Part shown: positions 26,894 to 36,215 of the stretch, in pieces | Layout of the letters: each line of letters opens with the position of its first letter | How positions within the stretch are numbered: position 1 is the first letter of the stretch | Source: Anaerolineae bacterium | GTDB taxonomy: Bacteria > Chloroflexota > Anaerolineae > Aggregatilineales > Phototrophicaceae | Length of the DNA: 55,684 nt | NCBI GenBank assembly: GCA_026645945.1 | Contig: JAPKMO010000013.1 | Location: 1 to 55,684, forward strand | Reading direction: 5' to 3' | The notes under the pieces: model-generated | The model's input: the letters and a program-made list of their open reading frames with translations, nothing else | Databases searched by the model: none | What the model was told of the DNA's origin: nothing | Position numbers and translations under genes: made by a program

Positions 26894-27034
26894 ATGATCT
26901 GGATTAACGGCGTGTGGGACGCCGCCATGCAGCGTAAGATGGCCGGTTTTGCCGGGCTGTTCGCCCTGTTCCTGCTGGCTTATGCGGGCGCGGCGGCCAG
27001 CGGCGCGCCTTTTGTGATACGCCTCGTTTTTTAA
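26894..27034 (+). CDS. Possible small single-TM protein
   Basis: 46 residues from the ATG at 26894 with GGGGG upstream: MIWINGVWDAAMQRKMAGFA followed by a hydrophobic helix and ending FVIRLVF. The frame is open from 26807. One TM with a basic N-terminal flank is plausible for a small membrane protein, but no family resemblance supports it. Confidence 0.25.
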   Translation: MIWINGVWDAAMQRKMAGFAGLFALFLLAYAGAAASGAPFVIRLVF

Positions 27035-27090
27035 TTCAAGCCTGTTTAGGATTCAGCAAGCCCGGCGGCGTTAGGCTTTTCCCTAGTACA

Positions 27091-27156
27091 GACAGTGGGC
27101 TTCCGACAGTGGGCTTCCGACAGTGGGCTTCCGACAGTGGGCTTAAGCCCACTGTC
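27091..27156. repeat. Tandem GACAGTGGGCTTCC repeats ending in a palindrome
   Basis: Three exact 14-bp units (27091-27104, 27105-27118, 27119-27132) are followed by the perfect 24-bp palindrome GACAGTGGGCTT-AAGCCCACTGTC (27133-27156). The same core palindrome occurs at 36151, 47125 and 49595. It looks like local slippage amplification of the left arm of a dispersed palindromic repeat. Confidence 0.8.
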
Positions 27157-27214
27157 TATATGCAGATAAGCTGGTTCATGTGCTATTAACCGGTTCGCTA
27201 CAAGGGGAAAAACT

Positions 27215-27712
27215 ATGCCGCGTGGGCGAAAAATCGTGTTAGGGCTGGCGGCACTGCTGGCTGCCGGGTTTGTCGTAATTCAGCTTGTGCCGGTGGGAAA
27301 TTTCGTGCCGATCTTAAAGCGCGACCCCAACCCTGCCGTTATCCGGCTCATCGCCTGGGACTCACCGCAGACCGAACAGATGGCGCGCCAGGCCTGTTTT
27401 GACTGCCACAGCAACGAAACCATCTGGCCCTGGTACGCGCAAATCGCCCCGGCGTCCTGGCTGGTGACGCGGGACGTGAACAAAGGCCGCGCCGCGCTGA
27501 ATTTTTCCGAAGATGACCCGCGCGAAATAGACATAACCGACCTGGAATGGCACATCTATAACGATATGCCGCCCCGGTTCTACCTGCCGCTGCACCCGGA
27601 GGCCAACCTGAATGCCGAGCAGAAGGCGCAGTTTATCGCCGGGCTGCGCGCCACCTTCGGCAGTTCGTCCAAAGCGCCGGAAATGGAAGAAATGGAGATG
27701 GATGACGATTAA
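27215..27712 (+). CDS. Haem-binding domain (Haem_bd) protein
   Basis: 165 residues. One N-terminal TM (about 6-26) anchors an exported domain with a c-type haem motif: CFDCH (Cys61, Cys64, His65) in QACFDCHSNETIWPWYAQIA. The downstream NKGRAALNFSED and WHIYNDMPPRFYLPLHPEA segments are typical of the Haem_bd family, often found next to cytochrome or dehydrogenase genes and assumed to have a redox role. The acidic tail EMEEMEMDDD is unusual. AAGGGG precedes the ATG. The stop overlaps the convergent kinase stop (TTAA). Confidence 0.85.
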   Translation: MPRGRKIVLGLAALLAAGFVVIQLVPVGNFVPILKRDPNPAVIRLIAWDSPQTEQMARQACFDCHSNETIWPWYAQIAPASWLVTRDVNKGRAALNFSEDDPREIDITDLEWHIYNDMPPRFYLPLHPEANLNAEQKAQFIAGLRATFGSSSKAPEMEEMEMDDD

Positions 27713-29166
27713 CCGGCCTCATCCCCGATGATCTGCTCGTAGAGCCGGGTCTGCCGCTCGCGGGCGGCCTGCAGGATGTCCGCAATCGCGGGGACGGGTT
27801 CAATCGTGTAGGCAAAACGCGGCGGAAAATCCGCCAGCCCGCAGCGCCCCAGCGCGCGCAGCGCCAGAATAGCCGTCCCGCGCGCCGTGATTTCGGACTC
27901 GTCCAGCAGGTGCAGGGGGCGGTCCAGCGCGTTGGCGATGATGGAAGCCCACGCCGGCGAGCGCCGCAGCGCGCCGCCCCCGCCGCTAACCGCCGCATCC
28001 GGGCCGGCCAGCGGCATAAGCTGGTCGGCCACCGCCGCCAGCCGCAGCGCCACGCCTTCCAGCGCGGCCTGGGCGATGTCCAGCGGCGTGGTGGACAGCC
28101 GCAGCCCGGTGATCGCGCCGGTCGCGTCGGCTGCCCAGCCGGGACTGCGTTCCCCTGCCAGCAGCGGCAAAAACGTCAGCCCGTGCGAATCCGGCGCGCG
28201 CTGCATCAGCGCCTCCTCCAGGCTGCCTTCCAGCCGCAGCGTTTCCCGCGCCCAATGATAGATGTTGCCGCCTTCGCTGGTGGCGCCGCCGATGAGATGG
28301 TACAGCGCGTCCACCCGGTAGCCCCACAGCCCGTCCGGCACGTGCGGCAGAATTTCGCCGGAAACTACTCGCAGAGCAGCGGTCGTGCCGACCGTGAGCG
28401 CGATGCGCGACTCGTCCACGCAGCCTGACCCGACATTGGCCGCCGCGCCGTCGCCGACCGCCAAACAGAACGGCACGTCCCGCAGCGCCGGCCAGCGCGC
28501 CGCATAAACCGGCAGCAGCCCGCTCTGCGCGTCGCTGTAGTCGGCCAGCGGCGGCAGAATCGACTCGTCTATATCAAGCGCCCACAACCACTGCTGATGC
28601 CAGGTCAGGTCGGAGCGGTTGAGCAGCCCCGACCAAGATGCCATCGAATAACTGCACGCCGCCTGCCCGAACCAGCGCCGGTACAGGTATGTGCCGAAGT
28701 CCAGCCAGGTGACGACCTGCGCGAACAGCGCCGGGTCGGTGCGGCGAAGCCAGTGCAGCCGCCCCGGATGGTACGCCGTATGCACCGGGCAGCCGGTGCG
28801 CTGGTGTTTGGAGACCGCGTCCACCGCCGTTTTGAGGAAAGCGACATCCTCGGCGCTGCGGGTGTCGGCGTAGGTATAAATGGGGGTCAGCGGGTCGCCG
28901 GCGGCGTCCACGCCCAGCATATTCCCGGCCAGCGTTGCCAGCCCCACAACCTGCACATCCCGCGCCGCCGGGTGCAGCATCACGGTGTCTAGGCAGGTTT
29001 CGACGTGCGTTTGGAGCGCCGCCGCGTCAAGCGTGGCCGCGCCGTCGGGTTTGGTCGTCAGGTGATAACTGGCGCTGGCCGCCGCGCCGGGGATCGGCTC
29101 GATCTGGTCGCTGAACAGCAGCGCCCGCGCCGACGAACTGCCGATGTCAAGCACAAGAATGGTCAT
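27709..29166 (-). CDS. FGGY-family carbohydrate kinase (gluconokinase-like)
   Basis: 485 residues from the ATG at 29166. The N-terminal phosphate-1 motif is TILVLDIGSSSARALLFS; Asp in the metal/catalytic segment lies in YTYADTRSAED. Later motifs: SWSGLLNRSDLTWHQQWL, FCLAVGDGAAANVGSGCVDE (phosphate 2) and VSGGGGALRRSPAWASIIAN (adenosine). The layout matches gluconokinase or glycerol/xylulose kinases; the exact substrate is not decidable. It overlaps the haem-binding gene by four bases at the 3' end and is divergent from the GH13 gene, with 219 bases between. Confidence 0.85.
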   Translation of the reverse strand: MTILVLDIGSSSARALLFSDQIEPIPGAAASASYHLTTKPDGAATLDAAALQTHVETCLDTVMLHPAARDVQVVGLATLAGNMLGVDAAGDPLTPIYTYADTRSAEDVAFLKTAVDAVSKHQRTGCPVHTAYHPGRLHWLRRTDPALFAQVVTWLDFGTYLYRRWFGQAACSYSMASWSGLLNRSDLTWHQQWLWALDIDESILPPLADYSDAQSGLLPVYAARWPALRDVPFCLAVGDGAAANVGSGCVDESRIALTVGTTAALRVVSGEILPHVPDGLWGYRVDALYHLIGGATSEGGNIYHWARETLRLEGSLEEALMQRAPDSHGLTFLPLLAGERSPGWAADATGAITGLRLSTTPLDIAQAALEGVALRLAAVADQLMPLAGPDAAVSGGGGALRRSPAWASIIANALDRPLHLLDESEITARGTAILALRALGRCGLADFPPRFAYTIEPVPAIADILQAARERQTRLYEQIIGDEAG

Positions 29167-29385
29167 GATGATCGCGCTTTTCGCCGCAGGGGGCGATGTT
29201 TTTATCTCTAAAGAACCATTGTAGTCCGCGCCGCGATACCGGCAACCGGGCGCAGCGAGCAGGGCAGGCCAGATGTCCGCCTGCCGCCCCACCCGCGCAT
29301 TAGAGTTTGCTGCCGTCGGGCAGGGTTGTGGGTACAATGGAAGCATGTTTGTGTCCAAAACAATTTTTGTGTGGAGCGATGATTT

Positions 29386-32300
29386 ATGCACGAGAAAAAG
29401 AATAATCTTTCGTTCTGGGCGGCGGCCCTGCTGGCGCTGGCCGTCCTGCTGGTATTAGGCGGCCAGCCGTTCGCGCTGGCTTCGGAAGCAGCGCCCGAAC
29501 CGACCGCCGAGGCGACCGAAGGCTGCGCCGAGGCTGCCAAATCTGACGTATGTGCCGTCGCCGTGCCGCTGGACATCCCGGCAGAACTGACGCCGGAAGC
29601 GCCGGCGGCTGACCTCGGCATCAACCCCGGCGCGCTTTACCACGACAGCCGCGCCGACCTGTACCGCACACCCGGCGGCGCGGCGCCCTTCGGCACGACC
29701 GTGACGCTGCGGCTGCGCGCGGCGGCGGGCAACCTGGACTCGGCCACCGTGCGCGTGTGGAACACCCGTGAGGAAGCGCAAAGCCTGCTGCCGATGCGGG
29801 TGGCCGCCACCACACCCCAAGGTTATGACCTGTGGGAAACCACGCTGGACGTGGGCGGCAAAAGCACCGTGCTGTGGTATCGTTTTATCGTCACGCGCGG
29901 CAACCAGACGCTGTATTACGAGGATGATACGCGCCTGAACGTCGGCAGCCCCTATCTGGCGCACCGCGAGGGCGGCGCGGGCATGGTCTACGCCGAAAGC
30001 CCCGACCTCAGCTACCAGATCACAGTTTACGACCCGGCATATTACACCCCGGAATGGATGCGGAACGCCGTCGTTTACCAGATTTTTCCCGACCGCTTCC
30101 GCGATGGCGACCCGTCCAACAACCCGGCGGACGGCGATGAGGTCTTTTACGACGCGCTGCCGCTGATTTTCCACGATACCTGGAACGAGCCGCCGGTAGA
30201 TGGCCGCCGCGTGCTGGCCCCGGCGGGCGACCAGGGTTACTATAACAGCGACTTCTACGGCGGCGACCTGGCCGGTATCACCGAAAAACTGGACTACCTG
30301 CACGACCTGGGCGTGACCGCCATCTACCTGAACCCGATCTTCCTGGCGCGCTCCAATCACCGCTACGACACGGTGGACTACCTGCAAATTGACCCCATCC
30401 TGGGGACGCTGGAGGACTTCCGCACGCTCGTCAGCCAGGCGGAACAGCGCGGCATCAAAATTATCCTGGACGGCGTGTTTAATCACCTGTCCAGCGACAG
30501 TCCCTACTTCGACCGTTTCGACCGCTTTGAGGGCCAAGAAGGCGCCTGCGAAAGCCTGAAGTCCCCCTACCGGGCGTGGTTCTACTTCGCGCCGCCGCGC
30601 GCCAACCAGCCCGCGCCCTGCGCCGGCGACCCCGATCCGCTTTATTATGTGTCGTGGGCGGGCTTCGATACCATCCCGCGCGTGAACAATACCATCGTGG
30701 AAACGCGCCGCTTTTTCTTCCTGGACGAAAACAGCGTCGGCCAGACCTGGGTGCGCGAAGGCATCGGCGGCTGGCGGCTGGATGTGGCCCCGGACATTGA
30801 CAATGGGCGCGACCCGAACAACATCTACTGGGAGATGTTCCGCACCGTGCTGCGCCGTTTGAACCCGGAAACGGTCATCATCGGGGAAGAATGGAGCGAC
30901 GCGGCGGAATTTTTCGGCGGCGACGAGTGGGACTCCACCATGAACTACCGGCTGCGCGCCGGCATCCTGGGTTTCGTGCGCGATACCGACTTCACCGACA
31001 ATGACTCCAACGGCGACCGGGTGATGTACGCGCTGCCGCCCAGCGAGCTGGACAATACCATCCGCTCGATTGAGGAGGATTATCCGCAGCCGGCCTACCA
31101 TGCGCTGATGAACGTGCTGTCCAGCCACGATGTTTCGCGCCTGTTTTTTGTGGTCGGCAGCGACCCGCAGGCGCACAAACTGGCCGCGCTGGCGCAGTTC
31201 GCGCTGCCGGGCGCGCCGACGATTTATTACGGCGACGAAATCGCCATAGATGCGCCGAGCATCCGCGACAGCGGCGGCGTCTACCAGGACGACCCGTACA
31301 ACCGCGCGCCGTACCCCTGGCCGGACACCGAAGGCGACTATTACCCGCCGCCGGACGAAGACATGCTGGCCTTTTACCGGGGGCTTGGCGCGCTGCGGCG
31401 CGATAACCCCGCCCTGCGTACCGGCGAGATGGTCACGCTGCTGGCCGATGACCAGAATGGCCTGTATGCGTTCGCCCGCTTGAGCAAAGCCGACGGCAGC
31501 GCGGCGCTGGTGGCGCTCAACCGCAGCGCCACCGACCAGCAGGTTCGTCTGGACTTCGGCGGCCTGCTGCCCTCCGGTTTGACGCTCCAGCCGTTCCCGG
31601 ACGGCGCGCCGCTCAGCACCGACGGCGGCAGCGCCGAGGTGGCCGTCCCGGCGCGGAGCGGCATCATCTGGACGGTGACGGCGGACGCCGCCGCTTTTGA
31701 AGCGCCCGCCGCGCCCGATGGGCTGACCGCTGTCGCCCGCTCCGGCCAGGTTTTGCTGGAATGGGAAGCGGCAGATGGGGCGGCAGGTTATATCGTTTAC
31801 CGCAGCCCGGTAGCCGCCGGCGGTTTTGAGCCGCTGACCGAGACGCCGGTCACCGGGACGGCCTTCGCCGACGAAACGGTGACAAACGGTTTTGTGTATT
31901 ATTACGCGGTCGCCGCCGCCGGCGAAAACGGCCTGGTTGGCGCCCCCGGCGCGAGCATCATAGCCGCGCCGAGCTATACGATTGGCGAAACATTCTACAT
32001 CGGCGAGTCCGCCGCAGACCGGGAACTGGAACTGGTGTTTGGCCTCAACGTCCCGGTACAGGCCGCCGTGAAGATAGACGGCGTGACCGAGGCCGCCGGG
32101 CAAACGCCGGGCATCCTGGCGCGGGCGGCGCTCGTTCCGGCGGGCGGCGACCTGGCCGCCGATCTGCCGATGGCTTACGCCGGCGATGTGGACGGCGCGG
32201 ACGCCTACAGCGTCACCATCGCGCCGCAGGCGGTCGGTGAATATCAGGTGGTGGTGCAGTTCAGCGCCGACGCCGGGCTGACCTGGACGACCGTCCAGCG

Positions 32301-32973
32301 GGCGGATGGCACGCTGCCGCTGGTGACGCTGGTGGCCTCCGGCGATACCACACCGCCGGACTCGCCGGCGGAAGTCCGCATCACGCGGGCGTCGCTTTCC
32401 GGCGTGGGGCTGGAATGGGACGCGGTGGCGGATGAAAACCTGTTCGCCTACCGGGTATACCGGGCGGCGGACGGCGAAGCCGCCGAAATGATCGCGGAAA
32501 CTGCCGCCGAAAGCACGGCCTATACCGACAGCGCGGTTGTCGAAGGCAAAACTTACGTCTACAGCGTGGCGGCGGTGGACGGCGCGCTCAACGAATCGCC
32601 GCTCGCCAGTACCGAGGCGGTGACGGTAGCGCGGCTGGTCGTGCCGGTGACGTTTATCGCCGAAGTGCCGGACTACACCACCGGCAAGGTGTTCATCGCC
32701 GGCGACTTCGGCGGCAGCGGCTACCCGCGCTGGGACCCGGCGGGCCTGGAAATGACGCAGGCCGACGATACCCACTGGACGATCACCCTGGAGATCAAAG
32801 AGGGGACGGCCATCGAGTATAAATATGTGCGCGGCGACTGGAGCGCCGTCGAAAAGGGCGCGGAATGCGAAGAAATCGCCAACCGCCGCCTGACCATCCG
32901 GCCCGACGCGGCTGGCGAGCAGCAGGCCGCCGATAAAGTTCAAAAGTGGCGTGACCTGGACGCCTGCGGGTAG
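29386..32973 (+). CDS. Large secreted GH13 alpha-amylase/pullulanase-type enzyme
   Basis: 1195 residues, secreted (signal helix about 9-33). A CBM34-like beta domain (about 80-215) precedes the GH13 barrel (about 225-690): YQIFPDRFRDGDP, GVTAIYLNPIFLARSNHRYD, IKIILDGVFNHLSSDSPYFD. The catalytic residues are Asp466 (GGWRLDVAPD), Glu501 (VIIGEEWSDA) and Asp582 (LSSHDVSRLF). Then come two fibronectin-III-like modules (about 775-865, 985-1070) around a further beta module, and a CBM20-type starch-binding domain at the end (VTFIAEVPDYTTGKVFIAGD; EYKYVRGDWSAVEKG). This is the amylopullulanase/neopullulanase plan for extracellular starch or pullulan breakdown; the products could feed the sugar importer at the window start. 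Confidence 0.93.
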   Translation: MHEKKNNLSFWAAALLALAVLLVLGGQPFALASEAAPEPTAEATEGCAEAAKSDVCAVAVPLDIPAELTPEAPAADLGINPGALYHDSRADLYRTPGGAAPFGTTVTLRLRAAAGNLDSATVRVWNTREEAQSLLPMRVAATTPQGYDLWETTLDVGGKSTVLWYRFIVTRGNQTLYYEDDTRLNVGSPYLAHREGGAGMVYAESPDLSYQITVYDPAYYTPEWMRNAVVYQIFPDRFRDGDPSNNPADGDEVFYDALPLIFHDTWNEPPVDGRRVLAPAGDQGYYNSDFYGGDLAGITEKLDYLHDLGVTAIYLNPIFLARSNHRYDTVDYLQIDPILGTLEDFRTLVSQAEQRGIKIILDGVFNHLSSDSPYFDRFDRFEGQEGACESLKSPYRAWFYFAPPRANQPAPCAGDPDPLYYVSWAGFDTIPRVNNTIVETRRFFFLDENSVGQTWVREGIGGWRLDVAPDIDNGRDPNNIYWEMFRTVLRRLNPETVIIGEEWSDAAEFFGGDEWDSTMNYRLRAGILGFVRDTDFTDNDSNGDRVMYALPPSELDNTIRSIEEDYPQPAYHALMNVLSSHDVSRLFFVVGSDPQAHKLAALAQFALPGAPTIYYGDEIAIDAPSIRDSGGVYQDDPYNRAPYPWPDTEGDYYPPPDEDMLAFYRGLGALRRDNPALRTGEMVTLLADDQNGLYAFARLSKADGSAALVALNRSATDQQVRLDFGGLLPSGLTLQPFPDGAPLSTDGGSAEVAVPARSGIIWTVTADAAAFEAPAAPDGLTAVARSGQVLLEWEAADGAAGYIVYRSPVAAGGFEPLTETPVTGTAFADETVTNGFVYYYAVAAAGENGLVGAPGASIIAAPSYTIGETFYIGESAADRELELVFGLNVPVQAAVKIDGVTEAAGQTPGILARAALVPAGGDLAADLPMAYAGDVDGADAYSVTIAPQAVGEYQVVVQFSADAGLTWTTVQRADGTLPLVTLVASGDTTPPDSPAEVRITRASLSGVGLEWDAVADENLFAYRVYRAADGEAAEMIAETAAESTAYTDSAVVEGKTYVYSVAAVDGALNESPLASTEAVTVARLVVPVTFIAEVPDYTTGKVFIAGDFGGSGYPRWDPAGLEMTQADDTHWTITLEIKEGTAIEYKYVRGDWSAVEKGAECEEIANRRLTIRPDAAGEQQAADKVQKWRDLDACG

Positions 32974-32987
32974 ATAATAATGGGTTG

Positions 32988-33011
32988 GGGGCGCGCCTGC
33001 GTGCGCGCCCC
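32988..33011. repeat. GGGGCGCGC hairpin
   Basis: GGGGCGCGC and GCGCGCCCC pair perfectly around CTGCGT, 15 bases after the GH13 stop. No T-run. It is a relative of the hairpin at 1512-1540 and may end the transcript. Confidence 0.5.
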
Positions 33012-33203
33012 TACCCGCGAAGTGGTTTATCCATTAGCGTTTATATGCGATTGCTCTATTTGCCTCATTGCGCCTTTGTGCTGCGTTTTCCCCTGCGGCT
33101 GCCCCTACTGCTGCCCTACATTAAAAAATCCGCCGCATATCCCCATAAAATTGAATCTACGTTAAAATAATCACAAACATCAGAGATAAAAAGATCACGT
33201 TTT

Positions 33204-34862
33204 ATGAACCCACAATCCTATGATTTTGTGATCGTCGGCTCCGGTTTTGGCGGCAGCGTATCTGCCATGCGGCTGACCGAAAAGGGCTACAGCGTGCTGG
33301 TGCTGGAACGCGGCAAACGCTTCCGCGACGAGGATTTCCCGCGCTCGAACTGGAACGTTTTTAAGTACCTGTGGCTGCCAGCGCTGCGCTGTTTCGGCAT
33401 TCAAGAACTGAGCTTCATGAACGACATCATGGTGCTGCACGGCAGCGGCGTGGGCGGCGGCAGCCTAGTTTATGCCAACGTGCTGATGGAACCGAGCGAC
33501 GACCTGTTCAGCAGCCCCGGCTGGCGCGACCTGGCCGACTGGAAAACCCTGCTGGCCCCGTATTACGAAACGGCCAAACGGATGCTGGGCGTGGCGCGCA
33601 ACCCCTTTGTGACCCCCGCCGACCGGGTATTAAAAGAGATCGCCGACGAACACGGACGCGGCCATACCTTCAGGCCATCCAACGTGGCGATTTATTTCGG
33701 CGAGCCAGATCAAACTGTCCCTGACCCCTACTTCGGCGGCCAGGGGCCAGAGCGCACTGGCTGTAACGGCTGCGGCGGCTGCATGGTCGGCTGCCGCTAC
33801 GGAGCAAAAAATACGCTGGTCAAAAATTACCTGTATTTTGCCGAAAAATGGGGCGCGGAGGTGCGCGCCGAGTCCGAGGTGGTGGACATTCGCCCGCTGC
33901 CGGACGGCCAGCCGGACGGCGCGCGGTATGCCGTCGTCTACCGCCGTTCGACGGCGCTGCCGCTGAGCCGCCGGTATTTTACAGTGCGGGCGCGTAACGT
34001 GGTGGTAGCCGCCCATGCGATGGGGACGCTGCGCCTGCTGCTGCGCTGCCGCGACGTGAAACGTTCGCTGCCCCGGCTGTCGCGCTGTCTGGGGACGGGC
34101 GTCCGCACCAACAGCGAGGCGCTGACCGGCTCGACCAGTTGGGACCGCAGCGTGGATTTTTCGACCGGCCCGGCCATCACCTCGATTTTCGCGTTGGATG
34201 ACGTGACGCACATCGAGCCGGTGCGTTATTCGCGCGGGTCATCCTTCATGCGGCTGCTGGCGATTCCCATGATCGAAGGCGCGGACACGATCTTCAAACG
34301 CTTCATCAAAACGCTGTGGCACGGTTTTACGCACCCGCTGGAGTTTTTTTACGCTAAGTTTTTCTCCGCTTGGGCCAAAAGTTCGACCATCCTGCTCATC
34401 ATGCAGACGATAGACGGCACCATGCGGGTGCGGCTGGGGCGCAACGCCTTTACACTGTTCCGGCGCGGGCTGGTTTCGGAGCTGTCCCCTGGCACGTCGC
34501 TGTCGCCGGAGGAAAGCATATCACACGGGCTGACGCACACCTTCGCCCGCAAGACCAGGGGCATCGCCCAGGACACCATCCCCGAAACGCTGCTGGGCAT
34601 CCCGGCGACGGCGCACCTGATCGGCGGCTGCCCAATGGGGCGCAGCGACCAGGACGGCGTAGTGGACGTAAACTGCGAGGTGTTTAATTATCCGGGGCTG
34701 TACGTGGTGGACGGTTCGATCATGCCCGGCAATCCGGGTATCAACCCCAGCCTGACGATCACGGCGCTGGCCGAATACGCCATGAGCCGCATCCCGCCCA
34801 AACCGGGGGCGGCGGTTCGCCCGCCGTTAGGGATGGCGGAGGCTGCTCAGGCCGCCGATTGA
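33204..34862 (+). CDS. GMC-family FAD oxidoreductase (cholesterol oxidase-like)
   Basis: 552 residues. The FAD dinucleotide fold is at the N-terminus (YDFVIVGSGFGGSVSAMRLT, then VLVLERGKRF). VLHGSGVGGGSLVYANVLME is the GMC signature. The Cys cluster TGCNGCGGCMVGCRYGAKN (about 185-203) is characteristic of the ChoD/steroid-oxidase subgroup. The C-terminal segment has HLIGGCPMG, VDVNCEVFNYPGLYVVDGS then IMPGNPGINPSLTITALAE. It would oxidise an alcohol with FAD; steroid or hopanoid substrates are only inferred. No strong Shine-Dalgarno. Convergent with the GNAT gene. Confidence 0.88.
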   Translation: MNPQSYDFVIVGSGFGGSVSAMRLTEKGYSVLVLERGKRFRDEDFPRSNWNVFKYLWLPALRCFGIQELSFMNDIMVLHGSGVGGGSLVYANVLMEPSDDLFSSPGWRDLADWKTLLAPYYETAKRMLGVARNPFVTPADRVLKEIADEHGRGHTFRPSNVAIYFGEPDQTVPDPYFGGQGPERTGCNGCGGCMVGCRYGAKNTLVKNYLYFAEKWGAEVRAESEVVDIRPLPDGQPDGARYAVVYRRSTALPLSRRYFTVRARNVVVAAHAMGTLRLLLRCRDVKRSLPRLSRCLGTGVRTNSEALTGSTSWDRSVDFSTGPAITSIFALDDVTHIEPVRYSRGSSFMRLLAIPMIEGADTIFKRFIKTLWHGFTHPLEFFYAKFFSAWAKSSTILLIMQTIDGTMRVRLGRNAFTLFRRGLVSELSPGTSLSPEESISHGLTHTFARKTRGIAQDTIPETLLGIPATAHLIGGCPMGRSDQDGVVDVNCEVFNYPGLYVVDGSIMPGNPGINPSLTITALAEYAMSRIPPKPGAAVRPPLGMAEAAQAAD

Positions 34863-34882
34863 GCGCCGGGCATTCCCGGAAC

Positions 34883-35440
34883 TCACCGGCTGCGCTCCAG
34901 CCATTCGTGCGCCAGGATGCCGTACAGGTACATATCCCAGCGCCGTCCGTCCCGCTGCATAAATTCGCGGAAAGCGCCCTCGCGCCGGAAGCCTAGTTTT
35001 TCGTACAGTTTGATGGCCGGTTTGTTGTATTCGAACACCGTAAGCTGCACACGGTACAGGTTGAGTTCCAGAAAAGCGTAGTCCAGCGCCAGCGCCAGCG
35101 CCTCGTGGCCGTACCCCTGCCCCCGGTGCGCCCGGTCGCCGATGCCGATTGCCAGCCAGCTCGTCCGGTGCGGCCACAGGATGTCGCCCAGTTCGATGAA
35201 GCCGATCAGCTCATCATTTTCGCGCAGGCGGATGCCGAACAGGTAGGTGGTGCTGCCGCGCCGCCGCTCGTGAATCCAGTCCACAAGCTGCTGCTCGGTT
35301 TTGGGGTAAGCCGGGTCCTGGGCATCCAGCAGCCGCAGATAATCGGCGTCCATCTGCCAGCGCGCCATATACTGCACATCGGCAGGAACCAGCGGCGTCA
35401 GCCGGACGCGCCGGCCTTCAAACAGCGTTGATGAAAGCAT
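34883..35440 (-). CDS. GNAT acetyltransferase, RimJ/RimL type
   Basis: 185 residues. The GNAT core is complete: RVRLTPLVPADVQYMARW at the start, YLFGIRLRENDELIGFIEL, and the acetyl-CoA loop LAIGIGDRAHRGQGYGHEAL; the C-terminal EYNKPAIKLYEKLGFRREGA is the usual RimL end. Probably acetylates a protein N-terminus or a small amine. It lies 15 bases after the AlkD-like gene and should be co-transcribed. AGGGAAA precedes the ATG. Confidence 0.9.
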   Translation of the reverse strand: MLSSTLFEGRRVRLTPLVPADVQYMARWQMDADYLRLLDAQDPAYPKTEQQLVDWIHERRRGSTTYLFGIRLRENDELIGFIELGDILWPHRTSWLAIGIGDRAHRGQGYGHEALALALDYAFLELNLYRVQLTVFEYNKPAIKLYEKLGFRREGAFREFMQRDGRRWDMYLYGILAHEWLERSR

Positions 35441-35455
35441 GGATGTTTCCCTCTG

Positions 35456-36130
35456 TTATTTTAACCGCGCCTGCACCGCCGCGCCGGTCAGTTCCCGCAG
35501 CGCGTCGGTGGCTACCCAGCGTGCCGCTTTCGAGTCCATCTGCCGAATCTGCTCGGCGGTTTCAATCGCCAGGGCGTTTAAGTGCCGGTTACGTTTGCCG
35601 ATGCCGCGCAGCGCCCAGTTAACCGCTTTTTTGACGAAGTTGCGGTCGTCGCCGGCCTCGCGCCGGATGATCGGCAGGAAGGCGGCGAATGCCTCATCAC
35701 TCGCTTTTTTGTCGCCGGAGGCCAGCACCGCCATCATCACGAATCCGGCGCGTTTGACGAATTCTTCCTCGCGCGCGCTCCACTCGACGGCTTTGGCATG
35801 AGCAAACGGCGTCCAGCGGAACAGGTTGAGGCAGCACTGGTCACACACATCCCAGGAGTCGAAGTCGCTCACCCAGCGTTCTAGCTGCTTCCCGGTGACG
35901 GCGGCGCGCTCCTCGACCAGACTCGCCAGGATGCGCGCCTCGTGAATGCCGGAAGCCCACAGCCGACCGGCCAGGGTGTGATCTTTTTTAACTTCTCTGG
36001 CGATTTTTCGCAGTTCGACCACCGAAATGCCATAGGTGTTGTTCGGGTTGATACCAAACCGCGCCATGCCGGCAACATTGGCCGGGTTTTTGAGCGCCTC
36101 GAAACGCCGCAGGATGTCCTCGTAGCGCAT
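35456..36130 (-). CDS. DNA alkylation repair protein (AlkD-like)
   Basis: 224 residues made of ALK/HEAT-like helical repeats: MRYEDILRRFEALKNPANVA, FGINPNNTYGISVVELRKIA, WVSDFDSWDVCDQCCLNLF, and RNFVKKAVNWALRGIGKRNR. Bacillus AlkD excises positively charged 3-methyladenine and 7-methylguanine; the WDVCDQ and VKKAVNWALR segments are the family signatures. First gene of a two-gene unit with the GNAT gene. Confidence 0.9.
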   Translation of the reverse strand: MRYEDILRRFEALKNPANVAGMARFGINPNNTYGISVVELRKIAREVKKDHTLAGRLWASGIHEARILASLVEERAAVTGKQLERWVSDFDSWDVCDQCCLNLFRWTPFAHAKAVEWSAREEEFVKRAGFVMMAVLASGDKKASDEAFAAFLPIIRREAGDDRNFVKKAVNWALRGIGKRNRHLNALAIETAEQIRQMDSKAARWVATDALRELTGAAVQARLK

Positions 36131-36150
36131 ACCCCCCCTAATCTATACAC

Positions 36151-36176
36151 CGGCAGTGGGCTTAAGCCCGCTGCCG
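36151..36176. repeat. Palindromic repeat CGGCAGTGGGCTT / AAGCCCGCTGCCG
   Basis: A 26-bp near-perfect palindrome (one G-T pair) between two minus-strand genes. Same core as the repeats at 27133, 47125 and 49595. It might also stop the epimerase transcript. Confidence 0.7.
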
Positions 36177-36215
36177 GAGGCAGGCATTCTCATCTTGTTG
36201 ATGGAATAGAGCATA

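Noticed and set aside
27091..27156. Short CRISPR-like array
   Set aside because: Units are 14 bp, directly adjacent without spacers, and end in a palindrome; no cas genes.
29455..32943. A 1162-codon open frame on the minus strand
   Set aside because: It lies fully antisense to the GH13 gene, whose catalytic motifs and modules are intact. Long antisense frames are expected at this GC content.
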